A stretch of 64,000 nucleotides of DNA, taken from Gadus chalcogrammus. Its lineage: Eukaryota; Chordata; Actinopteri; Gadiformes; Gadidae. The stretch covers positions 36,300,239-36,364,238 of the forward strand of contig NC_079427.1 in the NCBI RefSeq assembly GCF_026213295.1, in the 5' to 3' direction. The position numbers and the translations under genes are program-made. This document shows positions 46,901 to 57,903 of this stretch, one piece after another (the first letter of the stretch is position 1; the number at the start of each line of letters is the position of its first letter). The notes beneath the pieces were generated by a model. That model made no database searches. It saw only the letters and a program-made list of their open reading frames with translations, and was not told the origin of the DNA.

Positions 46901-48876
46901 GTAAGACATATATTTATTATCTAAAAAGTAAATTGATAGGCCTACCTTCTCTGACATAGAGAATTACAAAAATAAGCCAATGCCAGAAATTCAATGACAT
47001 TCTCGGGGCGCGAACTCGGGCCGCCCGCACCACAGTGTTAGACCACTCACCCAACTGATGGTTCCAGGAATGCGGTAGTACACATAGATTAGTATGAAAT
47101 CTTGTTGAGAAAATATCCACGATAACATGCAATTCATTTAATTTTATTTGCAATTATTTAATCGTAATTTAATCGGCTGTTTGTACTTCATATGTAAATT
47201 TGACCGATTGTGGTCTTTTACTTGTCAAAATCGTGAGGGCTTGGCGGAGCCTTCTGATGGTACACTTGTTCCCGACAGATGGACTCTCTGAAACACCGCT
47301 CAAATAAGCCCGGCAGTTAACCTGCTACTGACCAGGTTAGTTTGGTCGGATATATTCCAATGGTTGCTTAGCGGAGAGTCCCTTAAATGACGTTAATGGA
47401 ACAGGGGCCGTATTCACAAAGCATTTAGTAGGAGTGCTCCTAACTCGCGCTAAAACATTTTACGTAGGAGTTTTTTCTTAAAAGTTATTCACAAAGACGC
47501 TGAGTCCTACTCTTACGAAGGATGAATCACTAAGAGTGACACGCTGTTGCTATGGATTACGTTGATTCTCGTGCACGAGTTTAGAGGCGGTCAGTGCGGT
47601 GATTGGTTGTTCAGATGAGCCCACTAAATCACCGAAAAACCAGGAAATAGCCTAGGCTAGAAATGAATTCCTATTAAGTAGTTTTAGTGCAGTTAGCAGA
47701 ATACACGGGTGATGACAAGTTTGTGCAGACTACGATAATGACGTTGTAGCTTGCAAGTTCAAGTGTTGTGCCAAGGTGTTTACCTAAAATGTGTATTCAC
47801 AAAGTGATCCCTAAATGCCAGTCCACTCGGTTCCACACGGCCAAATTTATTGTCATGGTGATCGCCATCATCATCGTGGTCATCGTCCTCTTCATCATCG
47901 TCATCATCATCATCGTCTGGCTGTGGAATGTTTCTCCGCTTGCAGAGGTTGTGTAAAATGGCACATACAGTGATGACTGTGCTTGCCGTCTCTGGGGTGA
48001 GGCGTATTTCGCCGTGGAGGACATGAAACCGACGTTTCATCTGCCCAATTCCTCTCTCCACAACATTTCGAAGACGAACACGTCCTCATCTTTTGATGGC
48101 ACAATTATTTTTATGTGCGTCCCGTCAATAGCACCGACCACACCGGGCATACCTGCAATTGCCAGCCATTTTACGATTCTTTGTGAATAGGTCTTACTGA
48201 GTTAGGATTCCTCTTGAGGACTTTTAAACTCCTCTAGATTTAGGTGCTACTTTTAGGCCTAAAATACTTTGTGAATTGCTCTTAGTGAAAAAAGTTAGGA
48301 GTCCTAAATTTAAGAGTGACACGCCCATTATTTTTAGGAGTTACTCCTAAATTCGCCAGTTAGGACCTACTTTTAGCCCTACGATCCTTTGTGAATACGG
48401 CCCCAGAACTCTAACTGAAAGTAGCAAGCTGTGGCGAAATAAGCTCAGCTTTGCGTTTAGCTTGGTTGATAGATTAGATCCCTAACCCTTTTGTTAACTT
48501 TATGGTTGGATTCAGCCTTTAAACATGTAACCACGTTGCTTCCACTTCAGTTACCCAGTAACAGTACTGGCGGTACCACTTGGTTAAAACTGGCCAATCG
48601 AGTGGCCAGTGGAACATTGTACCCATAAACCTGTGGTGAGGTCAAGTCTTTCCTCTGTTGTTGGATTACTTCCTGTGTCAATTATGACAACTTTCTGTCT
48701 CCCCAGACAGTGTTGCCGGCTCCTCCCTGCCAGTACTGCTTGCCCACGTTCCTCCGCGCCAGGCAGTGCGGCCCTGGCCTAAAGATCTCCGACTCTATGA
48801 AGAGTACAAACTGCGCAGGAACGAGCTGCAGCGCCGCAGCATCGACCGCCGCCGTGAGCGGGAGAAGAGCCTGCCC
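43938..48876. repeat. 4.94-kb duplicated segment, right copy
   Basis: It begins immediately after the gap, inside the palindrome's left arm (equivalent to 38899), and carries the same features as the left copy at +5039: the palindrome right arm to 46276, tRNA-like sequences, a Harbinger derivative and a gene B exon. Unlike the left copy it continues past 48876 into unique sequence. Confidence 0.97.
47405..48403 (-). mobile_element. PIF/Harbinger derivative, right copy
   Basis: The duplicate of 42366-43364, with the same ends and the same deleted nuclease pseudogene (minus strand 48179-47780). Confidence 0.85.
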
Positions 48877-48897
48877 CAGCCACTGTTGGCCGACCTG
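48707..48897 (+). CDS. Gene B, first visible exon (Arg/Lys-rich helix)
   Basis: A 191-bp exon sits between CTCCCCAG and GTGAGA. It enters with two bases and ends in phase 0. The frame reads VAGSSLPVLLAHVPPRQAV, then RPWPKDLRLYEEYKLRRNEL and RRSIDRRREREKSLPQPLL. The second half is highly charged and predicted helical or coiled-coil-like. I recall similar LYEEYKLRRNELQRR sequence in uncharacterised fish proteins but cannot name a function. Longer ORFs in other frames (starting MLPAPPCQY or MRCSHQVG) do not join to the next exon. An upstream exon must end in phase 1 and was not found. Confidence 0.7.
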
Positions 48898-49037
48898 GTG
48901 AGAGCATCTCAAAGGCCTGCTGTTTCATATCATATTAAGTTTGTATAATGTTGCATATGAGAAATTCTTTCACGTCCTGAAATATTATCTCCAGGTTACA
49001 GTACAGAGTACAGGTGTTGGTTTGTGTGTTGTCACAG

Positions 49038-49136
49038 GTAAAAGTGCAGGTGTCTGTGTTTGTCTCCAAGTGAGATTTCGTGTGTGTCCGTGTCCCAGGT
49101 AAAAGTGCAGGGGTCTGTGTTTGTCTCCAGGTGAGA
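49038..49136 (+). repeat. 61-bp local duplication containing a splice acceptor
   Basis: GTAAAAGTGCAGG...TGTCTGTGTTTGTCTCC occurs at 49038 and 49099. The first copy ends CTCCAAGTGAGA, with the acceptor altered. The second ends CTCCAG/GTGAGA, the acceptor used for the exon at 49131. Confidence 0.85.
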
Positions 49137-49217
49137 GAGCGAAGAGAGAAGACCAGACTGAGAGTTGCCCGATGGAGAGCCAAAAGAAAACTACAAGCTG
49201 GCCTCAACCAGGCACAG
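49131..49217 (+). CDS. Gene B, second visible exon (basic helix)
   Basis: An 87-bp phase 0-0 exon of 29 codons, VRERREKTRLRVARWRAKRK then LQAGLNQAQ, sits between TGTCTCCAG and GTACTT. It directly extends the charged helix of the previous exon (LLADL/VRERREK), so the splice preserves both frame and character. The density of Arg and Lys suggests nucleic-acid or chromatin contact, which is inference only. The Leu-rich ORF running on from 49217 is microsatellite translation. Confidence 0.75.
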
Positions 49218-49225
49218 GTACTTTT

Positions 49226-49490
49226 ACTTCTACTATTGCTGCTACTATTCATGCTACTGATGCTGCTACTACTGATGCTAGTACTACTGATGCTGCTACT
49301 ACTACTACTTCTACTAGTGGTACTGCTGCTGCTGCTGATGCTGCTGCTGCTGCTACTACTGATAAGGCTACCACTAGTACTGCTGCTGCTGCTAGTACTA
49401 CTACTTCTACTAGTGGTACTACTGCTGCTACTACTACTACTGCTAATATTACTACTACTACTACAACTACAACTATTAGTACTAGTGACG
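49226..49490. repeat. Trinucleotide repeat (CTA/CTG/ACT)
   Basis: About 265 bp of imperfect ACT, GCT and CTA triplets. It begins just after the gene B donor and creates artificial Leu-, Thr- or Val-rich ORFs in several frames. Confidence 0.95.
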
Positions 49491-49967
49491 ATTTTTTACA
49501 TTCACCATTCACCATTGATGCAATCATAAATTGGTTGCCATATTAACAAGGAAGAGGTTACTATTACGACCACTGTCACAAATACTATAGCTCGTATAAC
49601 TTTTACTACTACAACAGCAATACTAGTATTCTTAGTAGACTACTGCTTGACAATATGAAAAGATAAATTGCTACAGACTAAACAGAATAGGCCAAATTGA
49701 AGAGGTGAGTGAAGAAGAGATCTTGGCATAAAGCTATGAAAAAACAGTAAAGCAGCTGATACTGCTGCTCAGCGCTCCGGACGAACCAGAGCAGGAGACT
49801 CACTAGTCCTACACCTTCTACCATGGTAGACGGGGCAGAAGGTTTGGACTGTTGATACTGTTGAATGTGTGGTCTACTGGAACGTCTCCACTCAGACACT
49901 GTCTGGTCCAGCATACACAATGTTGCCTCTATGGTCTCCTACTAGAACTTCTCCACTCAGACACTCA
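49491..49967. other. Gene B intron sequence
   Basis: Degenerate triplet-rich sequence continues to about 49640. TCTCCACTCAGACACT occurs twice (near 49887 and 49950). No exon. Confidence 0.4.
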
Positions 49968-51360
49968 AGAAAATCGAATTATTGGCTTAGTCCAACTATG
50001 ATTGGATTATTAAGATGCATGTTTACACCTTAGTCAGACTATCGAATCGAGTTACTCATAGTCGAATTAAGACACCTAGATTATTCGATTCTTAGTCGAA
50101 TTAAGTGTGCATGTTCAAGATTTTTCCCGCGGGCCGTGATCCGGAAGTATAAGGAGATGATAGTCATGTTGTCGCCGTCGGAAAACGAGAGACGGCAATT
50201 TATTTAAAAAGGTGGCGAAGAAGATGGAGGAAGCCGGTGTCGTGAGAATGGCAGTGTGTGTGAGTGACCTCAGCGAGTGAGTGGACAAGCGAGGAGAGCG
50301 AGCGGTTGCGGGTGTCAGTTTAGTGAATGAACGAGTCAGTTTGTGTCTGTGCAAACGTGTACTGTTAAGTTAGTGGAACTACGGATAAAGTACCCAGCCT
50401 GTCAATAATCGGTGGCCACTTCCTTCCGACCTATAAGCAGACCCACTGCCGGTCAAAGTGAAGGGTGTTACCCCCGAGAGAACATCGGCCCTGAAGGGAA
50501 GGTCTCTCCTGTGCTCCTTGACTACAGTCTGGGAGCCGACAGCAGGAAAGGTGTAACACTTCGATTTCACCCAAGGCTGAAATAAAAGTACATACGTTTC
50601 TAAACGTTGGTCATCAACGAGGCTGTAAAGTAGTAACTTCGGGCACATCTGTCCAAATAAATGTTTTTTTACAATCTTTATTCATTCATTGCGCCGCGGC
50701 CGAACTGATGGGGATATTCTCTGATATTATGAATCTTAAAGACTGCGTCAAGTTCTCAGACTCTCTGGTACTTCGGCAACTAGTAAAGACTCGTAGTGAG
50801 GGTTATCTCGGCCATGGTGGAGAAGGAATTGGGGTAAAGGAACATTGGCTTTGACTCTCTGAAGTCCGTATTGAAACGCAACATAGAGGAGAAATGGATT
50901 GTTGCCGTATGCGGGGACAGCTGTCAGTTCACATCGGGTCCATTTCTCAGACGCTCCATTGTTCCTTCCTCTCGGTCATATGTGGACTCCTCCAGCTTGA
51001 CTCCTCCCGCTGCTCCGCTGCCCGAGGAGTCCGCATACGACCGAGAGGTCGGAACAATGGAGCGTCTCTGAAATTACCCGAAGTGAACTGACGGCTGTCT
51101 ACTGAAAACATCTATCTCGAATGCTGCGGCCGGCTGAGTTTGTTGTTGCTAGTGACGTAAAGAGGTCAACCGGTGGCTTTATTACCACTAGTTGAAATGG
51201 GCACAGTGCCACCTATCGTACCGGGGTAAGAAATGATCCGGCCAATGAATCGATTTTCTCACCGCCATGGATACTCTGACAATTGCAGTTGTCCCATTGA
51301 GGAGCATAGTCGAACTATGGCCTTAATCGGATTAAGCTGTGCATGTAAACGTACTGACTG
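49968..51360. mobile_element. Possible DNA element containing an FB repeat copy
   Basis: The left part, TAGTCGAATTAAGTGTGCATG, and the right part, TCGGATTAAGCTGTGCATG, share subterminal motifs. GTCTGGTCCA-CATACAC flanks both sides. Inside, 50690-51120 is an FB repeat copy (MVEKELG-like start at 50815, then IEEKWIVAVCGDS) with its own GC-rich inverted pair around CATTGTTCC/GGAACAATG (50958 and 51051). Confidence 0.5.
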
Positions 51361-51389
51361 TCTGGTCCACCATACACGCTGTTGACTCA

Positions 51390-53265
51390 ATGGTAGTATT
51401 ACTACTACTGTAACAAAGTACTACTGTATTGGTAGTAATACTAATACTGTAACAGAGTACTACTGTCCTTGTAGTATTACTACTGCTCGAACAGTACTAC
51501 CGTTCTGGTAGTAATACTACTACTGTAACATAGTACTACCGTACTGCTAGTAATACTGCTACTGGAACAGAGTACTACTTTACCGGTAGAATTCCTGTAA
51601 CTCAGTACTCCTGTAACTCAATACTATAGTACTAGTAGTACTCCTGTGCTTATACTACTCCTGTAACTCAGTACTCCTTTAACTCAGTACTATAGTTCTA
51701 GTAGAACTCCTGGACCTCACTACTTTAGTACTTGTAGTACTCCTGTACTAGTAGTAACCAGGGATGGAAATTAACACCCGCCACACGCCATTTGCGGGTG
51801 GATTTGTATGGTGGCGGGTGAATTGTGTCACTTCACCCACCACTGTGTCGGGTAGACTTTCCAATCAGGTCCGATCAAATTTGCATATTTAATACATTCG
51901 TTATACGGCGCTGCACAGTTCCACAACCATTACCGTCAACATCCGGCCCCCTTCTTCTTCTACGCCTCTTTTGCTGAATTGCGACTGTCAGAATCTGGGA
52001 TAATGTATCGGTAACAGGGCTCTCAAGTCTCACGCATTCGGCGTGAGACACACAAAATTCAACCCATGCACACGCCACACTTCGCATTTCTCAAGCAGAG
52101 AAATTAACAATTTGGGCCGCTTTAACAGTGTTACAGGTAGGGATCAAATCGGTTTCCCATACGTAGGGTAACCAGACGTCCTCTTTTGCCCGGACATGCC
52201 CTCTTTTTGAGACACTTTTAAAAAATGTGTGGCGGAATTTCAAAATCGTCCGGGATTTTATTAAAGCCTCATGCATGTTGAATTGAATTTGCGTTGCGTT
52301 TCTCTGGGTCGTTCACAAACTAGTTAGGCTACGCCCTCCCCTACTCAGTTCTGTTCGCTTTGCATTGGTGGAAGTGAGTAGGGGGAGTGGTTAGGTAGAG
52401 CCTTCGGATTGGACGGCTTGACTTACACAGTTACCGTCGTGTTTTGTATTTATTATTTTACCATTATTGTTTTATAGGGACAAACATTAACAAATTTCTC
52501 CTAGAGGGGATTGATAAAGTTCTATCTATTGAACAGAAAGAAACACTTGGTCATACTTTACACACTTTACCACAGCATTGGCCTACTAAATGCCACAGAT
52601 ATATTTTCAGCATTGGACTGAATGCCACATAAATATAGTTTGAACGTTTGCAATGTTTAAAAGTATAAAGTTCAAGTATATGCCTCTACTTGTATTGCTT
52701 AAGCCAGTAGCCTTTTGAGGCAGTGTTTTTTTCTGAATATTAGTGTTAAGGGCCAATTATGCTTACTATCATACGTTAGTTACCATGTCTGTGGACACAT
52801 TTGTATGCAGTCACATTATAAAAAAACAAATGATCCTTCCGACTTATGATGGTGTAGCCATGCATGTTGTTTTATTGTCAATTAATGTCAATTTGTTTTT
52901 TAATGAAAATACTTTGTATAGATGAATTATCCCCAAACTTGTCATTGTAACACCAACTGATGTGTATGAAAAACACTTTTCTTATCTATTGTTACCATTA
53001 TATTGTTTAAAATGTACGCATATATTAAAAAAATATATAGCGTATAAAAAGTGGCTGGTAAAAAAGATGAATGGCTGGTAGATTTTTACATCTACCTGCC
53101 ACAGTGGCTGGTGGGCAAAAAAGTTAATTTCCATCTCTGGTAGTAACCTGTATCTCAGTACTATAGTACTAGTGGTACTGCTGTACTAGTAGTATCCTGT
53201 CACTCAGTACTAGTAGTTCTCCTTTACTATTAGTATCCTGTAACTCACTACTAATAGTACTCAGT
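51390..53265. repeat. AGTACTACTGTA-type minisatellite, split by a hAT insertion
   Basis: Degenerate units built from GTAGTA, ACTGTAAC and CAGTACT run 51390-51758 and resume 53148-53265 with the same composition. The hAT element 51759-53139 separates the parts. Confidence 0.85.
51759..53139. mobile_element. hAT element with perfect 8-bp target duplication
   Basis: The ends CAGGGATGGAAATTAAC and GTTAATTTCCATCTCTG are flanked by GTAGTAAC (51751-51758 and 53140-53147). The subterminal parts CACCCGCCA and GGCTGGTGGG are related. An inner MITE-like piece begins GGGTAACCAGACGTCCTC at 52166. No transposase. Confidence 0.9.
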
Positions 53266-53281
53266 GCTTTACCGTCCCCAG

Positions 53282-53363
53282 GCTCTAGGGGATGCCGCTC
53301 CTGGGTTCTCCCAGCAGAACGTCCGCAGCCGCCACCCTCAGCAACACCCGGGCCGGCCCTCTG
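53282..53363 (+). CDS. Gene B, third visible exon
   Basis: An 82-bp exon sits between GTCCCCAG and GTAAGA. It enters in phase 0, as required by 49131-49217, and leaves with one base. The frame reads ALGDAAPGFSQQNVRSRHPQ, then QHPGRPS. It is Pro/Gln/Arg-rich, probably disordered. The exit phase equals that of gene A's 30060-30153 exon. No later gene B exon was found in the remaining 10.6 kb, so the gene continues outside the window. Confidence 0.65.
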
Positions 53364-53442
53364 GTAAGACACCAGCACTCTGAACCACCACCTTCAGGAC
53401 AATAACACAGTGTTTTGATGGTGTAGATGGTAACACATAGTG
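53364..53442. repeat. GATGGTAACACA minisatellite, scattered by insertions
   Basis: Units of about 30 bp (ACAGTGTGTCGATGGTAAC and GTGTAGATGGTAACACACAG variants) occur at 53407-53440, 57890-57903 and 59767-59855. Two MITEs have inserted into what was one array. Confidence 0.7.
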
Positions 53443-53739
53443 GGCCCTATCTTGCACCAAGTGCATTTGACTTTCTACACCGACGCATGTATCGCTGCTA
53501 GTTTGCACCCGGCGCAAAGCTCGTGCCACTTAACTTGCGCCCTGAGAGGCGTGTCTGCAAAAAGCAGAGGCGTTTTCCGGCGCAAATGATACATGGTGCT
53601 ATCTTACAAATCGATAAAGCAGTTGCGCAACTGACCGAAAAAATCCTGGTTAAAGTGCCCTAGCGGATAGCGCAGTTGGTGTTGCTATTTTGACGTGCCT
53701 AGGCAGGTCGGAACTGTAACATAAGCTTACACACACTCA

Positions 53740-54257
53740 AGGCCGATTTAGGGTTGTTTTAGACGCAGAGACGTAAGCACGTAATTTACACAAGGGACTT
53801 GTTTTAGACAAGTTTTGATTTACGGTTCCTTTAAGGTTCCTTAAGGATTGCGCGTGTTGCAAGGGGATTCTACGCCAGAACAGTAGGGGGAGCAACAAAC
53901 GAATCTGTGGGCGTGGAAGTGGAAATCGCTGGCTTGTTTATATTTATAATTATCATAATTCGTTCTTGTGTTTTCTTCTTCTCCTTCTTCAAAATTCTTC
54001 ATTCGCTTCTGTCACGGCCTTTTAAAAATGGCGCTATTATGCTGTAAAACCGGAAATGTGAGACTCCTGAAAGGATGTGGTTAGCTGGCCAATCACAGTC
54101 TTTGCGAGCTGCGTAGGGCCGTAGTGTTTTTGTCGCATAGTCAGGAATTCTGGGCGACGCACTTAAGCACGTAAGGGGGAATATTTCACCGCGCAAGGGG
54201 GGGTTATGTATCTTACGTGCTTACGCGTTACGTCTAAAACAGAGCATATATCGGCCT
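53740..54257. mobile_element. MITE with 3-bp TCA duplication (Harbinger-like)
   Basis: The ends AGGCCGATTTAGGGTTGTTT and TAAAACAGAGCATATATCGGCCT are inverse in their outer parts, with CGTAAGCACGTAA and TTACGTGCTTACG inside. TCA flanks both sides (53737-53739 and 54258-54260). Confidence 0.7.
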
Positions 54258-55114
54258 TCAGGCAATACACAGCACAAACATGCCACAATTAGCCTAATTT
54301 AAATATTATGATGTCAAAGATTGTCCATATGTTTGAAACATACATATGACATAGAAATACATGTGGATTGTGGAAACATTTTTTTTCTGCGCAGGGGCTG
54401 CATGAATGAACACTGTAGTAGGCTATGCCATGTGTTAAAATAATAATAATAACAATAATAAACTCGAGCAAAGTATTTCCCAGCCTTCCAAAACAAAATC
54501 TCGTTTTAGGGTAGTTGATAAAGTTGGTTAAATTATTTGGGAAAGAACAGCTGATAGAGTGGTAATAAGTTGTACTTTTATCGGGAGAAAACATAGTTTT
54601 ACTGCAAGTGAAAAAAATTAATGAATGCGGGTAGGGCTGCAACAACGAATCGATAAAAATCTATTACTAAAAGTGTTGGCAACGTATTTGGTCATCGATT
54701 CGTTGAGTCGCGCGATTAATACGTCACTCGTAGGCGTGACACTGTTTACAGCCAGCCGCCGACAGGTTGCGCCCACAGCAAGCTTTAGTGTGAGCTATCA
54801 CAGCTTGTCTTTTGGTCATATCTTTACCCTGGACTGGAGGCCTACATAAAAGTGTTGTACCATCACTGTCTTTGGGTTAAAAAACTCCTTCAACTCAGGA
54901 ACCGTCTAGTCCCACCAAAAAATCTGTCAGCTGCTGCAGACGGTGTGCAGACGGGCTCGGAGTCGGCGCCACGTGCATCAACAGTCATTCAAAACAGCGG
55001 TAGTAATCACACAACCTGACAGTGTAGAAAGTCCCGTCAGTTAAAAATGGATTTAAACACACAAAAAAAAGTGTTTAACTCCATGTTAAAATCGGCAGGA
55101 TATCGAGTAGAGCC

Positions 55115-56106
55115 TAGGGATGGGAATCGAGAACCGGTTCTTGTTCAGAACCGGTTCCTTGGAATCATTAGCAAGCCTGCTTAACGATTCCGCTTATCGG
55201 TTCCGGTCGCGGCAAATGCGTCGCGACGTCACACACACGCTGCTTTGATTTGAGTTCAGAACGCAGCAAACATGTCGCCGCCGAGGAAGAATCGCATTGT
55301 GCGTTCACACCAAACGCGACAAGGGCGACAAGATCCCATATAAAGTGAACGTAGAGACGCGTATGAGGGCGAATCTTTCGCGGGAGAAAACCGGCGACAA
55401 GTTTTTGTCGTGATGACAGCCAATCAGCGTTTAACAGCGTGATAACTGAGTGACATGTGTAACGTAACAGCCAATCAGCGTTCAGCCGTCAAACTCAGTG
55501 CAGTCCGGGGTGAAAACCGGCATGGAGGAGAAAGTGATTGTTGCAGTTTGCGACTCCCGGAGCTCTATATATAATAGTCTATAATATATTATAATTGTAT
55601 ATATAATATCACGGCCAACAGCTCTGTCGCCTCCGGATGGCCGTAGCGTGGGGAGCTCTCATAGGGGTGGGCTTCTCGGGGTTTGTTTACCGGCATTGCT
55701 ATGGTTTTCGGTCTTGTGTGTTGTCTAATCAATGCTTCATTTTGTTTATGTCAGTTGAATTTTGTTACAAGTTGAATGCAAATGAGCACTGTTAGCATTC
55801 CAAAAGGCACAAGTTCTTACTTGGCTGTTTTCAGTCTGTGTTTTTAGTTGTATGGCACATAATGATGGCATTTGGGCTTAAAAAGCCAAACATATATTTT
55901 TTCGTCTAGACCAATTGATTTGAAAATGTACAATTTCCTAATACTAGAAGCACTTCTGATCAGATATTAAAGAGATTTAATGCAAACAAACACATTTATA
56001 CTTATTTTCTCACCCAATGAGAATCGATAAGAGAATCGATAAGGAATCGGATCGATAAGCAGAATCGGAATCGGAATCGTGAAATTCTTATCAATTCCCA
56101 TCCATA
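55115..56106. mobile_element. hAT MITE with perfect 8-bp target duplication
   Basis: The ends TAGGGATGGGAATCGAGAAC and CAATTCCCATCCATA are flanked by GTAGAGCC (55107-55114 and 56107-56114). It inserted exactly at the left tip of the 56108-57141 element. Inside, 55290-55660 is an FB-repeat piece with CACACCAAACGCGAC and an ATG start MEEKVIVAVCDS at 55522. Confidence 0.88.
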
Positions 56107-56107
56107 G

Positions 56108-57141
56108 TAGAGCCTGACCGATATATCGGCAGGCCGAAATTATCGGCCGATATTAGGCATTTTTCAAACTATTCGGTATCGGCATTTATAATGGCCGATA
56201 AATGAATATTAAAAAAATATATATATTAATATTCTGATTCAGCCAGAGTTGGGCAGAAAAAAAAAATTCTGATTCAGCCAGAGTTAGGCAGAGTGAATGA
56301 CGGAGATTGACGGTGATAATCGGTGTTGTTCATGTGTTCATGGTAAGTTGGCAAATGTCATGAGACATACATTGCTTGAATAACAATTAAAAGAACATCC
56401 CCATCAATTCTCTAAAGTTGATAAGCATGACTTAATTCATGACTACCATGTCCAGTTTTGCTGTTGTTACGCGTTAGCTGAGAGTGAAAAGGATTTAAAG
56501 GATAACTACAAATAACCAATGTTAGGGAAATGTGTTTGTTTTGTTGCGCGTTTCTGGATTTTTTTTTAATATATATTAGGGCTGTCAAGCGATTAAAATA
56601 TTTAATCGTGATTAATCGCATTAATGTCATAGTTAACTCAGATTAATCGTGATTAATCGCAAATCTTTTTCTATGCTAAATATCCCTTGATTTCTTTGTC
56701 CCATTAATTGTTCTCATTTTAATGCTCTTATCGACATGGAGAAGTGCATCGGCTTGCCTTGTGCAAATGTTTTTTTATTGATAACAACATTGGCATATAC
56801 TGATCAAAGCAGGAAGATGCAAAAAAAAGCCTATTGTGCAATTAAACGATGAACATACAAACATACTGCCTTGAACATAGCAGTCAGGCTACTGCTTCTT
56901 TGTTTTGAGCCAAAGAAAAAAGAGAAAACTTTTTTTTTTTCAAATATGAATTTGCGTTAATCGTGCGATAAAAAAAAATAACGTCGTTAAAATTGGTTTG
57001 CGTTAACGCCGTTAATAACGCGTTTAACTGACAACCCTAATATATATATATATCGGCCGATATATCGGCATATCGGTTTTTTAAATCACAAAATATTCGT
57101 ATCGGTATCGGCCTTAAAAATTCTATATCGGTCGGGCTCTA
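56108..57141. mobile_element. hAT MITE (level 3) containing another MITE
   Basis: The ends TAGAGCCTGACCGATATATC and ATATCGGTCGGGCTCTA are inverse. The flanks ATATCGAG (left, beyond the inserted 55115-56106 element) and GTATAGAG (right) match at six of eight positions. Confidence 0.75.
56577..57039. mobile_element. hAT MITE (level 4)
   Basis: The ends TAGGGCTGTCAAGCGATTAA and GCGTTTAACTGACAACCCTA are flanked by ATATATAT (56569-56576 and 57040-57047). The interior has ATTAATCG and GTTAACGCCGTTAATAACGC motifs. Confidence 0.8.
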
Positions 57142-57903
57142 GTATAGAGCTAGTTAGCTTTAAAAAGAAAATGTAGCAAACAGTGTCAAATGTGATGTGT
57201 TCAGGTCGGCTCAGTAATATAATTCATGTGCTCAAATGCAACACAAAAAAAAGAGATTTGAGATTTTGGCGAAAACGTATTTTCCCAGCAATATAAAATA
57301 GATAGTAACGATGGAATTATGACGTCGTTTAACGTCCTATCTTGAGCTATGATCATCTTATCTGCAATTAAAGCAATAATACAAGTTCTATTTCAACAAA
57401 ATATATTAGTAAAGTATCAATAGTGGTATCAATAAAGACTTGGAGTTAAGGAGTCTCAAATGGTATCGATCTGTCATCTGAGAGAAATTAAGATGATTTA
57501 TTTTCTTTTTAACCGTTAATATTTATCGGTTAAATATCTTTTCGGTTAACCGGTTAACCATGGCCATCCCTTATATAATATATAAATGTTTATCAAACCT
57601 TGTATGTTTTTTTTGTGTTATCCCAGTTACGTTTTTTTTTTATCATTTAATATATTACATGATAAAAAAACAATAACCAGGTGTTTTAACACAGTTTGCA
57701 CTGTGAATTTTAAGTAATCTTCAGTTTTTAAATAAAGATGCGGCAATTACAAAGGTTTCTTTTTTTTATCAGATTCATCGATTAATCGAAAAAATGATCG
57801 ACCGATTAATCGATTATTAAAATAATCGTTAGTTGCAGCCCTAAGATGCGCCCACAAAGCCACTTCCGTTTTAGACCCTTAAAATAGGGCCCAGTGTGTC
57901 GAT

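Larger units (their letters stand above)
54632..57843. mobile_element. hAT element (level 2), containing further insertions
   Basis: The left end, TAGGGCTGCAACAACGAATC, and the right end, CGTTAGTTGCAGCCCTA, are inverse at their outermost parts. The right 100 bp match 17702-17809. The 8-bp flanks are not identical (AATGCGGG against AGATGCGC), so the pairing of ends is likely rather than proven. Confidence 0.55.
53443..57893. mobile_element. GGGCCCTAT-type MITE, expanded by nested insertions
   Basis: The left end, GGGCCCTATCTTGCACC, and the right end, CCCTTAAAATAGGGCCC, enclose a CGGCGCAAA-rich interior. A second, oppositely oriented member is at 57904-59766. Insertions at 53740-54257 and 54632-57843 account for most of its length. 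Confidence 0.7.

Noticed and set aside
49080..49546. Leu-rich, Thr-rich and Val-rich ORFs of 92-149 residues resembling membrane or secreted proteins
   Set aside because: They arise from ACT/CTG/CTA triplet repeats after the real exon's splice donor. Three frames are open for the same reason.
54289..54645. 118-residue minus-strand ORF with hydrophobic stretch
   Set aside because: AT-rich interior of a MITE. There are no splice signals, motifs or conservation cues.
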